From assembly GCF_013266755.1 (NCBI RefSeq), contig NZ_JABRWJ010000001.1, positions 496,001-560,000 on the forward strand: 64,000 nt of DNA, in the 5' to 3' direction. The notes under the pieces were generated by a model. That model made no database searches. It saw nothing but the letters and a program-made list of their open reading frames with translations, and was not told where the DNA came from. The number at the start of each line of letters is the position of its first letter. Position 1 is the stretch's first letter. Of the stretch, positions 56,504 to 64,000 are shown piece after piece. The position numbers and the translations under genes were made by a program. This DNA comes from Pseudaquabacterium terrae (lineage in GTDB: Bacteria > Pseudomonadota > Gammaproteobacteria > Burkholderiales > Burkholderiaceae_C).

Positions 56504-57478
56504 AATGGCGCACGCTTCAAGCTCGTGTTCCTCGATGCGGCCACCTTGCCGCAGGGGCTGCGGTTCGGTGCCGCGCTGCCGATCGACGTCGAGGCGCACG
56601 CGGCCACTTCCGACGACCGTGTCGCGCAACGCATCGCCGACGCGGACGTGATCGTGACCAACAAGGTGCCGCTTTCGGCCGATGCCCTGCGGGGCGCGCC
56701 GAAGCTGCAGCTGATCTGCATCGCCGCTGCCGGCACCGACAACGTCGATCTGCAGGCCGCCGCGCAGCAGGGCATCGGGGTCCACAACGTGCCCGACTAC
56801 GGCAGCGACGCGGTGGCCGAGCATGTCATCGCCACGCTGCTGGCGCTGCGCCGCGGACTCGCTACCTACGCCCAGGCGGCGGTCGACGGGCGCTGGTCGA
56901 GTGCCGCGCAGTTCTGCTGGCATGGCCCGATGATTCGCGATGTCGGCGGCAGCGTGCTCGGCGTCGTCGGCCGTGGCCGCATCGGCGAAGCCGCGGCGCG
57001 GCTTGCTCGCGGCCTGGGGCTGACGGTGCTGTTCGCCCGCACGCCCGGGCAGCCGTGCGCCGAGGACGAGCGCGAGCTCGACGCGCTGGTGCGCGAGGTC
57101 GATGCCTTGACGCTGCACGTGCCGCTGACGCCGCAGACGCGCGGGCTGATCGGCGCCGAGCGCCTGTCGGCGATGAAGCCGACAGCCGTGCTGATCAACA
57201 CCGGTCGCGGCGCACTCGTGGACCCGCACGCGCTGGCGCAGGCCCTGCGCGACGGGCGCATCGCCGGGGCCGCGATCGACGTGCTGGAGGTCGAGCCGCC
57301 GCCGCCGTCGCATCCCTTGCTCGCGCGCGACATCGCGAACCTGCTGCTGACGCCGCACGTCGCGTGGGCCAGCGAAGGCGCGCAGCGCCGGCTCGCTGCG
57401 CGGCTCGTCGAGATCGTCGAAGCGCATCTGCGTCGCGTGATCGCGACAGGCGAGACGGCGCAGACCACGGCCCATTGA
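56501..57478 (+). CDS. D-2-hydroxyacid dehydrogenase (NAD-dependent)
   Basis: The product is 325 residues from a GTG with AGGTTA upstream, inside the end of repeat copy B. Motifs: IAAAGTDNVDLQAA, the Rossmann GVVGRGRIGEAA, LINTGRGALVDPHAL with the catalytic Arg, the Glu in VLEVEPPP, and the catalytic His in LLTPHVAWAS. It reduces a 2-oxo acid to the D-hydroxy acid, or the reverse, e.g. D-glycerate or hydroxypyruvate type. In this operon it may form or oxidise the dicarboxylate handled by the transferase. Confidence 0.94.
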   Translation: MNGARFKLVFLDAATLPQGLRFGAALPIDVEAHAATSDDRVAQRIADADVIVTNKVPLSADALRGAPKLQLICIAAAGTDNVDLQAAAQQGIGVHNVPDYGSDAVAEHVIATLLALRRGLATYAQAAVDGRWSSAAQFCWHGPMIRDVGGSVLGVVGRGRIGEAAARLARGLGLTVLFARTPGQPCAEDERELDALVREVDALTLHVPLTPQTRGLIGAERLSAMKPTAVLINTGRGALVDPHALAQALRDGRIAGAAIDVLEVEPPPPSHPLLARDIANLLLTPHVAWASEGAQRRLAARLVEIVEAHLRRVIATGETAQTTAH

Positions 57479-57502
57479 TCACAGACCCTGCAGGAGACAT
57501 CG

Positions 57503-58471
57503 ATGAACTTCTTGAAGACGCTGGTGGCCCTCACGCTGACGGCGGCGGGCGCCCACACCGCGTGCGCAGAGACCTGGCCCGCCCGACCGATCACGATGGT
57601 CGTGCCGACCGCCCCCGGCGGCTCGACCGACATCAGCGCCCGCTTGATCGGCGATCCGCTGGCCAAGGCACTCGGCCAGGCGATCGTGATCGACAACAAG
57701 CCGGGGGCCGCCGGCAACCTCGGCACCGAGGCCGTGGCGCGCGCGAAGCCCGACGGCTACACGCTGCTGATGCAGTACTCGGGCTACCACGTCGGCAACC
57801 CGGCGCTGTTTCCGCAGATCAAGTGGAGCCCGACGAAAGACTTCGTGCCGGTGGCGCTGGTGATGCGCGCGCCGCACGTGATCGCCGTCGGACCTTCGGT
57901 CAAGGCGACGACGCTGAAGGAGCTGATCGAGGCCGGCAGGAAGAACGGCAAGGGCCTGTTCTACGCGTCGTCGGGCAACGGGTCGATCCAGCACATCGCC
58001 GGCGAGCTCTTCGCGCAGCAGGCCAAGGTGCCGATGACGCACGTGCCGTACAAGGGGTCGGGCCCGGTCGTCAACGACCTGATCGGCGCGCAGGTCGACC
58101 TGTTCGTCACCACGCCGCCGTCGCTGATCGGCCATCTCGCGTCGGGCAAGCTCCGGGCGCTGGCCTACACCGGCAAGCAGCGCCATCCGTCGCTGCCCAA
58201 CGTGCCGACCTCGGCCGAAGCGGGCATGCCCGGCTACGAGGTCGAATCGTGGTTCGCGGTCTTCGCGCCGGCCGGCACGCCGGCCGCGGTCGTGGCGCGC
58301 CTGTCGGCCGAGATCAAGGCCATCGTCGAGAGCGAGGCCTACCGCCGGAAGATGGACGAGCAGGGCGCGTTCGCGGCCTACATGGATTCGGCCACGCTGG
58401 CCCGCTTCGTCGACCACGAGCTCGCGGCGTGGGCCAACGTCGTCAAGTCGGCGGGCATCAAGCCGGACTGA
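57503..58471 (+). CDS. Bug/TctC-family periplasmic solute-binding protein
   Basis: The product is 322 residues with GCAGGAG 8 bases upstream and a signal peptide ending TACAETW. Family marks are WPARPITMVVPTAPGGSTDISARL, VIDNKPGAAGNLGTEAVARAKPDGYTLL, KDFVPVALV, MTHVPYKGSGPVVNDLIGAQVDL and LPNVPTSAEAGMPGYEV. It binds a small carboxylate in the periplasm, with or without TctAB, neither of which is in the window. As last gene of the catabolic operon it should supply the substrate. The last 14 bases overlap the convergent enoyl-reductase gene. Confidence 0.96.
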   Translation: MNFLKTLVALTLTAAGAHTACAETWPARPITMVVPTAPGGSTDISARLIGDPLAKALGQAIVIDNKPGAAGNLGTEAVARAKPDGYTLLMQYSGYHVGNPALFPQIKWSPTKDFVPVALVMRAPHVIAVGPSVKATTLKELIEAGRKNGKGLFYASSGNGSIQHIAGELFAQQAKVPMTHVPYKGSGPVVNDLIGAQVDLFVTTPPSLIGHLASGKLRALAYTGKQRHPSLPNVPTSAEAGMPGYEVESWFAVFAPAGTPAAVVARLSAEIKAIVESEAYRRKMDEQGAFAAYMDSATLARFVDHELAAWANVVKSAGIKPD

Positions 58472-59696
58472 TCAGCTCGAAGCTCAGCCCGGCGTGCGCC
58501 TGCAGCCGCTGCACCAGGCGGTCGCCGAAGAGGCTGGCGGGGGTCCAGAAGCCGCCGGGTTTGGCGGCCTTGTCGACATCGAGGGCCAGGCACGCCGCTG
58601 CCTGGCCGAGCATCTTGCCGGTCGAGCCATAACCCGGGTCGCGGTCGCCGGTGACCTGGCTGCGCAGCTGGCGCCCGTCCGCGGTCGTGCCGACGAAGCG
58701 CAGATCGAAGCCGCCGTCGCGCTGCGCGTCCGGGCTCGGGCCCTCGCCGGGCTTGGGCAGCACGAAGCGCTCGAGCGCCGCGCGCAGCGGCCCGATCGCG
58801 CCCGCGAGCATGGAGCCGGCCAGGCCCGCGACCATCGCCGTGGCCGCCAGCCGGCCCGCCAGCCCGCGGCCCATCAGCGTGGCCTCGTCGTAGCGGAAGT
58901 CGGCGCCATAGGCCTGCTCCGACAGCGCGTTCGTGCGGTGCACGATGCGCGTGTTGATCGCGCTCATCACGAACGGGGCGATCCAGGCATCGAAGTCGGG
59001 ATCGCGCTCCGGTGCCCGAACCTCGTGCTGCCGCACCTTCGCAACCCGCCCGGGCGGGCACAGCGAATACGGGTCGGCCAGCTCCTTGCGCAGCGCCGGG
59101 TTTCCGACTGCCTCCTTGATCACGTTCATCATGCTGGCCACGGTGCCACCCGAGAGCCCGCCGCGGATCGACTCGACGCGCATCTTGACCCGCGTGCACG
59201 GCGCGCCGAACTGGCGCATCGCCTCACGCTGCAGGAAGTGAACGCCCAGGTCCGACGGGATCGAATCGAAGCCGCAGCAATGCACGATGCGCGCCCCGGA
59301 CTGGCGCGCCGCCGCCTCGTGGCGCTGCACCATGCGGCGGATCCATTGCACCTCGCCGGTGAGGTCGCAATAGTCGGTGCCGGATTCGGCGCAGGCCTTG
59401 ACCAGCGGCTCGCCGTGGAGCGCATAGGGGCCGACCGTCGACACCACGACGCGCGCGCCTGCGCAGAGCTTGTGCAGCGCGGCGTCGTCGGCGGCGTCGG
59501 CGACGATCAGCGGCAGCCGCTTGGCCTTCGGCCCCAGCGATTCGCGCAGTTCCTCGAGCTTGGGCCTGGAGCGCCCGGCCGCGGCCCATTTCAGCCCGCC
59601 GTGCGTGCCGAACTGCTCCAGCAGGTACCGGCAGAGGATCTTGCCGACGAAGCTCGTTGCGCCGAAGACGACGACATCACGGGACGGTGGGCTCAT
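58458..59696 (-). CDS. Saccharopine-dehydrogenase-like NAD(P)-binding protein (enoyl reductase-type)
   Basis: The product is 412 residues from MSPPSRDVVVFGATSF. The N-terminal Rossmann motif FGATSFVGKILCRYL and the region VVSTVGPYALHGEPLVKACAESGTDYCDLTGE are characteristic of saccharopine-dehydrogenase-like proteins, such as mycobacterial trans-acting enoyl reductases and eukaryotic SCCPDH. A central GGLSGGTVASMMNVIKEAV segment and a C-terminal membrane-like stretch (ATAMVAGLAGSMLAGAI) follow. It may modify lipids at the membrane. The upstream end is divided from the diguanylate cyclase gene by 62 bp. Confidence 0.9.
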   Translation of the reverse strand: MSPPSRDVVVFGATSFVGKILCRYLLEQFGTHGGLKWAAAGRSRPKLEELRESLGPKAKRLPLIVADAADDAALHKLCAGARVVVSTVGPYALHGEPLVKACAESGTDYCDLTGEVQWIRRMVQRHEAAARQSGARIVHCCGFDSIPSDLGVHFLQREAMRQFGAPCTRVKMRVESIRGGLSGGTVASMMNVIKEAVGNPALRKELADPYSLCPPGRVAKVRQHEVRAPERDPDFDAWIAPFVMSAINTRIVHRTNALSEQAYGADFRYDEATLMGRGLAGRLAATAMVAGLAGSMLAGAIGPLRAALERFVLPKPGEGPSPDAQRDGGFDLRFVGTTADGRQLRSQVTGDRDPGYGSTGKMLGQAAACLALDVDKAAKPGGFWTPASLFGDRLVQRLQAHAGLSFELISPA

Positions 59697-59758
59697 GGGC
59701 GGAGCATTCTGCTCCGTCGACCGGACGGTCCGGACCAGGACGCACGCTCGAGGCCTGC

Positions 59759-60910
59759 TCAGGGGAGCGCGCTTGCCTCCAAGGGCTGCCCTGTCGAGGC
59801 GCGAGCGTTCGCCAGCTCGACGCGATTGCGACCCGCGTCCTTTGCGCGGTAGAGCGCGGCATCGGCCCGCGCCAGCACGGCGTCCGCATCGTCGCCGGAC
59901 TCGACCTGCGCCACGCCGATGCTGACGGTGACCCGCGCGCCATGGCCGAAGGCGAACGCGGCCACGCTGTTGCGCAGCCGCTCGGCCAGCTCGATGCCGG
60001 CAGACGAGCGCGTATGGCCGCAGACCAGCAGGAACTCCTCGCCGCCCCACCGTCCGAGCTGGTCGGAGGCCCGCAGATCGGCGGCGAGCAGCCGGCCCAG
60101 CTGCACCAGCACGCGGTCGCCGGCGGCGTGGCCGTGGCCGTCGTTGATGCGCTTGAAGTGGTCGACGTCGATGAGCGCCACGGTCACCGGTTCCGCATGC
60201 CGGCGGGCCGCGGCCAGCGCCGCATGCAGTCGCTCGCCCATCGCGCGGCGATTGGGCAGTTCGGTCAGCGGATCGGTGGTGGCCAGTGTCTGCATCAGGC
60301 GCGCCCGCTCCTCGGCGCGGTGGTAGCCGGCACGGATGGTCGCGATCGCGGCCAGCAGCACGATGTAGGCCACTTGCGCCACGGCCAGCACGGCGGCCAG
60401 CGAGCCGAAGTCCGGCCCCCAATGGGCCGCTCCCCGCGACGCCAGCACCAGGCCCAGCGGCACGAACAGCAGCGCAAAGATCACGGCCGACACCGCCAGC
60501 GCGACCCGCGGGCGCAGGAACACGAAGGCCGTGCCGTAGCCGAGCGGTAGCCAGTAGACGGTGCTCAGGAATTGGTACTGGTTCAGCGGCGGCGGGAATG
60601 CGAACAGCAGCAGCAGCACCGTGGCGACCAGGTAGGAATTGAAGGTCACCACGGCGGCCAGCCGCAGCCGCGGCGTGTGCTGCGGCCAGCGCGCGAGCGC
60701 CGCCGCGTAAGCCAGCTGCAGCACGGACATTGCCGGCTGCAGCCACCGGTCCCACGCATTGATGACGCCCTGCGCCCATTCGATGGCGCAAACCAGCGCG
60801 ATCAGCACCGCGCCGATCACCAGCAGCCAGCGCAGTCCGCGCGCTTCGGCCGACTCGGCGCCATCGTCGGCCGACGGGCGGGGGCGGTTCGGGCGCGACA
60901 GGCTGGGCAT
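59759..60910 (-). CDS. Membrane diguanylate cyclase (GGDEF)
   Basis: The product is 383 residues from MPSLSRP; a TTG two codons earlier is possible. Five or six membrane segments fill residues about 25-190 (WLLVIGAVLIALVCAIEW, VALAVSAVIFALLFVPLGLVL). The GGDEF domain has the signature GGEEF at 289-293 with the RxxD inhibitory I-site (RASD) five residues upstream, DVDHFKRINDGHGHAAGD, and ALYRAKDAGRNRV. It should make cyclic di-GMP with product feedback. The membrane part, of MHYT/MASE type, is presumably a sensor. Confidence 0.95.
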   Translation of the reverse strand: MPSLSRPNRPRPSADDGAESAEARGLRWLLVIGAVLIALVCAIEWAQGVINAWDRWLQPAMSVLQLAYAAALARWPQHTPRLRLAAVVTFNSYLVATVLLLLFAFPPPLNQYQFLSTVYWLPLGYGTAFVFLRPRVALAVSAVIFALLFVPLGLVLASRGAAHWGPDFGSLAAVLAVAQVAYIVLLAAIATIRAGYHRAEERARLMQTLATTDPLTELPNRRAMGERLHAALAAARRHAEPVTVALIDVDHFKRINDGHGHAAGDRVLVQLGRLLAADLRASDQLGRWGGEEFLLVCGHTRSSAGIELAERLRNSVAAFAFGHGARVTVSIGVAQVESGDDADAVLARADAALYRAKDAGRNRVELANARASTGQPLEASALP

Positions 60911-61122
60911 GCACAACTGCGGAGTCTTCGCCGTTTTCGGCAGGCGGACGCCACACTTGATGCGCTGCTCGGCGCAACCGAGGAAGAAAGCAGCAAGTCC
61001 GACAACTGCGCGTTTGCCGATGTCGAATTCGGACCCGCTCGTCCGTCGTCGAGGTGAGCGCCTGAAAACAAGCGCTGACCGCTTGCTTCCGCCTCGTCCG
61101 ATTCACCCGAAAGGAGATCCCC

Positions 61123-61569
61123 ATGTCCGGCAACACCGTCCGCCTGCACCGCGTCTTCGCCGCAAAGCCGGAGAAGCTCTACCGCGCCTTCACCGACCCC
61201 GATGCCTTCGCACGCTGGCTGCCGCCCAACGGCTTCACCGGCAAGGTCCACGCGATGGAGGCCACCGTCGGCGGCCGCTGGCGCATGTCGTTCACCAACT
61301 TCACGTCGGGCAACAGCCACGCCTTCGGCGGCCAGTACCTCGAGCTGGTGCCCGGCGAGCGCGTGCGCTACGACTGCCGCTTCGAGGACGCCGGCCTGCC
61401 CGGCCTGATGCAGACCACCGTCACGCTGAAGGCCGTGTCCGTCGGTACCGAGGTGCACATCGTGCAGGAAGGCATCCCGGAGATGATTCCGCTCGAAGCC
61501 TGCTACCTCGGCTGGCAGGAATCGCTGCGCCACCTGGCGCGGCTGGTCGAGCCGGAGATCCCGGGTTGA
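61123..61569 (+). CDS. SRPBCC/AHSA1-like small-molecule-binding protein
   Basis: The product is 148 residues with AAAGGAGA upstream. It begins VRLHRVFAAKPEKLYRAFTDPDAFARWLPP and continues with VGGRWRMSF and YLELVPGERVRYDCRFE, the helix-grip pattern of activator-of-Hsp90-ATPase-like proteins. Bacterial members often bind hydrophobic ligands and sit beside stress or antibiotic-response genes. It stands alone, divergent from the diguanylate cyclase gene across a 212-bp gap in which no obvious operator was seen. Confidence 0.92.
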   Translation: MSGNTVRLHRVFAAKPEKLYRAFTDPDAFARWLPPNGFTGKVHAMEATVGGRWRMSFTNFTSGNSHAFGGQYLELVPGERVRYDCRFEDAGLPGLMQTTVTLKAVSVGTEVHIVQEGIPEMIPLEACYLGWQESLRHLARLVEPEIPG

Positions 61570-61667
61570 TCGCAGTCGCCGCCGAACGCGGCAATAGCGC
61601 TCCGTTTCGGCACCTCGCCTGATCCGGCGTCCAGCAGCAGCCCTTCGCCCAACGATGCGTTCGCGCC

Positions 61668-62756
61668 TCAGGCCGTGAACGCCAGGCCTGTCTGCGCGAG
61701 CCCAGTGAGGTCGATGTTCACGGCGTTGATCGGGAGGTCCGCCGCCATCGCCGCCAGCGCGCCGATGCTCATGCCGCCGTCGAGCATCGCGACGTAGGGT
61801 GCGGCATCCGCCGCGGTCGGGGCCGATCCGACCAGGTTGGTCCACAGCAGCGCCACCACATCGGCGTGGCTGCTCTTGCCCGCGGCCTGCACGGCCAGGG
61901 CGGCCAGCGCCTCATAGCTCGTGCCGCTGTCCAGCAGGGCCAGGCCCACGCCAGCGTAGGCCTTGTTGGCGACAGACGCGGCCCCGAACACGGCCCCCAG
62001 CAGCCTGGCCGTCTGGCCGGCATGGCCGTCCAGGTCGAGCGCCAGGTGCATGTCGCTGAACTGCAATCGCTCGACGCCGACGAGGCTGTCGGTGCCGGCG
62101 GCCGCGGGCTTCTCGACCTGGTATTCGCCGGGCGCCGTCATGCGCAGCGTGTAGGCGATGCGCGCGAGCGGGTAGACGGCGGTGTCGATGCCGGTGCCGC
62201 CGCTGATGCTGTCGTTGCCACTGCTGCCCAGCACGTAGTCGTTGCCGGCCAGGACGGCGATCGATTCGGAGTGCGGGCCGCCGGTCATGATGTCCTCGCC
62301 CGCTGTGCCGGGGAGCTGTATCAGCGGCTCGGGCAGCGGGGCCGTCTCACCGGCGAAGTTCCTGGGCGAAGGCACCATCGCCGATCCGTCGCGCGAATGG
62401 CTGTGCAGCGAATCGGCGGTCAACAGCACGGGATAGTCGATGATGTCCGCGTTCCCGAAGTTGAGGGTGCCGCCGAAGGTGAACAGGAACCCGTCCGGGA
62501 TGATGAAGTCCGGGGTCACGCCGGCGCGATCGGCGAAGGATTGTGTCGCGAGCAGCACCGTCGTGTTCGCCGTCGCGTTGCTGGGCAGGTTGCTCGGGAA
62601 AGTGAAGGTGTTCGTGATGCCGTGACGCGTGCTGCTGATCGTCACGCCGGCCCAGAGCGATTGCCCATCGGCATTGCCGACGCTCAACTCGATGAACTGG
62701 GTTGTGCGGTACCCGTCGGAGTACAGCTCGTTGATTCGATAGAGCTGGAAGCTCAT
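61668..62756 (-). CDS. RTX-type protein with an N-terminal beta-sandwich and the shared C-terminal domain
   Basis: The product is 362 residues. The first 110 residues (LYRINELYSDGYRTTQFIELSV, ITNTFTFPSNLPSN, LLATQSFADRAG) look like a lamin-tail-type Ig domain. A short RTX segment (TAGEDIMTGG, AGNDYVLGSSGNDSISGGTG) sits at about 155-200. The last 130 residues (LDLDGHAGQTARLLGAVFGAASVANKAYAG, VALLWTNLVGSAPTAAD) closely match the end of the protein at 32072, with the same DUF4214-like fold. No signal peptide is present, so type I export is likely. It lies 105 bp from the RTX gene at 62862 on the same strand. Confidence 0.85.
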   Translation of the reverse strand: MSFQLYRINELYSDGYRTTQFIELSVGNADGQSLWAGVTISSTRHGITNTFTFPSNLPSNATANTTVLLATQSFADRAGVTPDFIIPDGFLFTFGGTLNFGNADIIDYPVLLTADSLHSHSRDGSAMVPSPRNFAGETAPLPEPLIQLPGTAGEDIMTGGPHSESIAVLAGNDYVLGSSGNDSISGGTGIDTAVYPLARIAYTLRMTAPGEYQVEKPAAAGTDSLVGVERLQFSDMHLALDLDGHAGQTARLLGAVFGAASVANKAYAGVGLALLDSGTSYEALAALAVQAAGKSSHADVVALLWTNLVGSAPTAADAAPYVAMLDGGMSIGALAAMAADLPINAVNIDLTGLAQTGLAFTA

Positions 62757-62826
62757 GCTGGCCTCACTTCAATCATGCATGCTTGATGGGATGATCGACA
62801 ATGTTGATTATGTCTAATGATCTGGA

Positions 62827-62849
62827 CCCGCCATGGCACTCGAGGCGGG
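62827..62849 (-). terminator. Hairpin after the RTX gene at 62862, possible terminator
   Basis: CCCGCC at 62827-62832 pairs with GGCGGG at 62844-62849 across 11 bases, 12 bp after the stop of the upstream RTX-type gene. No T run follows, so it may be a weak terminator or processing hairpin that separates the two RTX genes. The sequence between it and the next start is AT-rich and could hold a promoter. Confidence 0.4.
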
Positions 62850-62861
62850 CTGCTCGGGGAA

Positions 62862-63749
62862 TCACGATGCGTCGTAGACCCCGATCGTCCCGACACCGAC
62901 CAACCGGATGGGTTCGACCCGGGTGTCGGTGCTGGCGGTGACGTAGGTGCCGTCGTCGTCGCTGCCGCCGGCGATGTTGCCCATGCCCATGGCGAAGTCT
63001 TTGAACTCGAACGGTGGCGGTGGCGGCGGCGGCGGCGCTTCGCGTGTCAGCGGCAATGCCTGCCACGGGGCGTCCGGTTCGCCCGCCGGCCGCGCTTTGC
63101 CGAGGCCTTCGAGGTAGGCGCTGAGTCGGATCGTCGTGTCCGCGAAGCGCAGCAGCTCGATCCCCGCCAGGTTGTCGGTCCCGTCGCGCCCGGCGACGCG
63201 GTCGGTCACGACGTACTTCCAGGTCACCGGGTCATAGGCGATGGTGTAGTCGGCCAGGGTGCCCCGCAGGATGGCCGTGTCCTGCCCCTTGCCGCCGTAC
63301 AGCGTGTCGTCGCCGCCGTTGCCTTGCAGCAGGTCGTCGCCGCCGTCGTTGCCCCAGGTCTCGTAGCCGACGTCGCTGCCCTGCCACACGCCGTTGCTGT
63401 CCGGCTGCTGGGGCGCCGGCATCGCCGCCGCGTCGGCCAGCGAGACGCGGGTGTCGTTGAACTGCAGGAATTCCACGCCGCGCATCGTGTCGGTGTCCTT
63501 GTGGGGCTCGCCGAGGTTGACGACCGTGTAGGTGTCGATGGCGGCGTCGTAGGTGACCCGGAAGCCTCTGAACGAGCCGCGCATCAGCGCGGTGTCGATG
63601 CCATCGCCGCCGTCGATCGCGTCGTTGCCCTTGCCGCCGTACAGGCGATCGTTGCCGGCCGTGCCGACGAGATGGTCGTCGGCGAGGTAGTCGGGGCCCT
63701 GGATGATGGTGTCGGCCGGTGCCGTCTCGTCGGGAAAAGTGGTTGTCAT
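62862..63749 (-). CDS. RTX-type calcium-binding repeat protein
   Basis: The product is 295 residues from MTTTFPDETAPADT, with AGAGGAA upstream. Two RTX clusters (TAGNDRLYGGKGNDAIDGGDGID at about 40-60; GNGGDDTLYGGKGQD at about 145-160) are each followed by a beta-rich segment of the type VTYDAAIDTYTVVNL or IAYDPVTWKYVVTD and a FLQFNDT/LLRFADT motif. A proline-rich stretch (eight Pro after REA) precedes a short Gly/Asp tail. No signal peptide is present. The upstream region carries Pho-box-like repeats. Confidence 0.85.
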   Translation of the reverse strand: MTTTFPDETAPADTIIQGPDYLADDHLVGTAGNDRLYGGKGNDAIDGGDGIDTALMRGSFRGFRVTYDAAIDTYTVVNLGEPHKDTDTMRGVEFLQFNDTRVSLADAAAMPAPQQPDSNGVWQGSDVGYETWGNDGGDDLLQGNGGDDTLYGGKGQDTAILRGTLADYTIAYDPVTWKYVVTDRVAGRDGTDNLAGIELLRFADTTIRLSAYLEGLGKARPAGEPDAPWQALPLTREAPPPPPPPPFEFKDFAMGMGNIAGGSDDDGTYVTASTDTRVEPIRLVGVGTIGVYDAS

Positions 63750-64000
63750 CAAGTTCCTCTCTGGATGGGCCGCGTCATTTGGCGGCTGGGACGAATTGTG
63801 GGAAGCCGCCGCCCAGCGCGAGGTGACAGCCATCACACCGACCGGTTGGACATGTGACAGTCGATGACAGGCCGTGGCAGGCCTCCACGTCATAACGCCG
63901 ATAAACAGCGTGTCAGATCGGTGCGGTGCTCGAGCTCCGCAGGCGACGGAACCTGGCAAGCTCGGGGTCGCAGTCACGACCGACGCCCACATGCCCCGCA
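63750..64000. promoter_or_regulatory. Upstream region of the RTX gene with phased CTGTCAY repeats
   Basis: Read on the minus strand, CTGTCAC (63829-63823), CTGCCAC (63880-63874), CTGTCAT (63870-63864) and CTGTCAC (63860-63854) occur upstream of the gene start; the last three are spaced exactly 10 bp apart. This is close to the PhoB box, which has CTGTCAT repeats at 11 bp. A hairpin GGCGGCT/AGCCGCC (63781-63787 and 63804-63810) lies between these repeats and the start, in the probable leader. No gene is evident here. Confidence 0.5.

Noticed and set aside
60911-61122. Possible small gene in the gap between the diguanylate cyclase and AHSA1 genes
   Set aside because: The frames in the gap have no ribosome site or conserved pattern, and the stretch fits a shared promoter region.
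1-64000. tRNA, rRNA, insertion sequences and prophage
   Set aside because: I saw no cloverleaf pattern, transposase motif, terminal inverted repeats or phage structural gene anywhere in the window.

Overview
The window is a 64-kb piece of a very GC-rich chromosome, almost certainly from a betaproteobacterium of the Burkholderiales, probably near Rubrivivax, Leptothrix, Piscinibacter or Methylibium. The signs are extreme third-position GC (every real gene has long spurious ORFs on the other strand), Bug-type solute-binding proteins, many LysR regulators, a TIGR02999-type ECF sigma factor with a TPR kinase, a TorF-type porin, and GC-rich dispersed palindromes between genes. I see no rRNA, tRNA, CRISPR array, insertion sequence or phage block.

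Layout. 1-7787 (minus): a LysR regulator, TonB-dependent receptor, serine hydrolase, ribokinase, a barrel-FGE fusion and a partial GH127-like glycosidase, which looks like a glycan or arabinoside uptake and use locus. 7877-13345 (plus): a 1822-residue protein with two alpha/beta-hydrolase domains and a CHAT caspase-like protease. 13399-16235: a small secreted protein, a lipase of the Gram-positive I.5 type and a possible lipase-chaperone remnant. 16254-19510 (minus): a CitE-like lyase coupled to a propeller-symporter fusion. 19766-21471: a ParM-like actin ATPase with a small partner. 21458-23481: a divergent LysR/oxidoreductase pair. 23522-28646: a porin, a sigma/anti-sigma/subtilisin module, a haem lipoprotein and a fused monohaem-porin. 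28654-35854: an ECF sigma factor divergent from a Ser/Thr kinase, then a large RTX-type protein. 35914-37213: a PHB-depolymerase-type esterase and a cold-shock protein sharing a bidirectional terminator. 37441-42640 (minus): a DUF2760-Hsp70-Hsp70 operon. 42756-50897: a BTAD/NB-ARC/TPR regulator divergent from a methyltransferase, vanadium haloperoxidase-like enzyme and RTX repeat protein. 50919-52805: a GST and a DUF1615 lipoprotein. 52824-58471: a LysR regulator divergent from a CoA-transferase/HMG-CoA-lyase/VOC/dehydrogenase/Bug operon for catabolism of an organic acid. 58458-63749: an enoyl-reductase-like protein, a diguanylate cyclase, an AHSA1-like protein and two more RTX-type proteins.

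Themes. Several neighbourhoods are regulatory pairs next to an exported product: ECF plus kinase beside an RTX protein, sigma plus anti-sigma beside a secreted protease, and a BTAD regulator beside haloperoxidase and RTX genes. Four RTX-type or acidic repeat proteins occur without a type I secretion system in view, and two of them share a C-terminal domain. The best candidates for undescribed biology are the hydrolase-hydrolase-CHAT protein, the ECF/kinase pair with the acidic sigma-2 motif replaced by threonines, the haem-porin fusion, the chromosomal ParM pair and the Hsp70 operon. All assignments come from reading translated sequence by eye; no database search was run.
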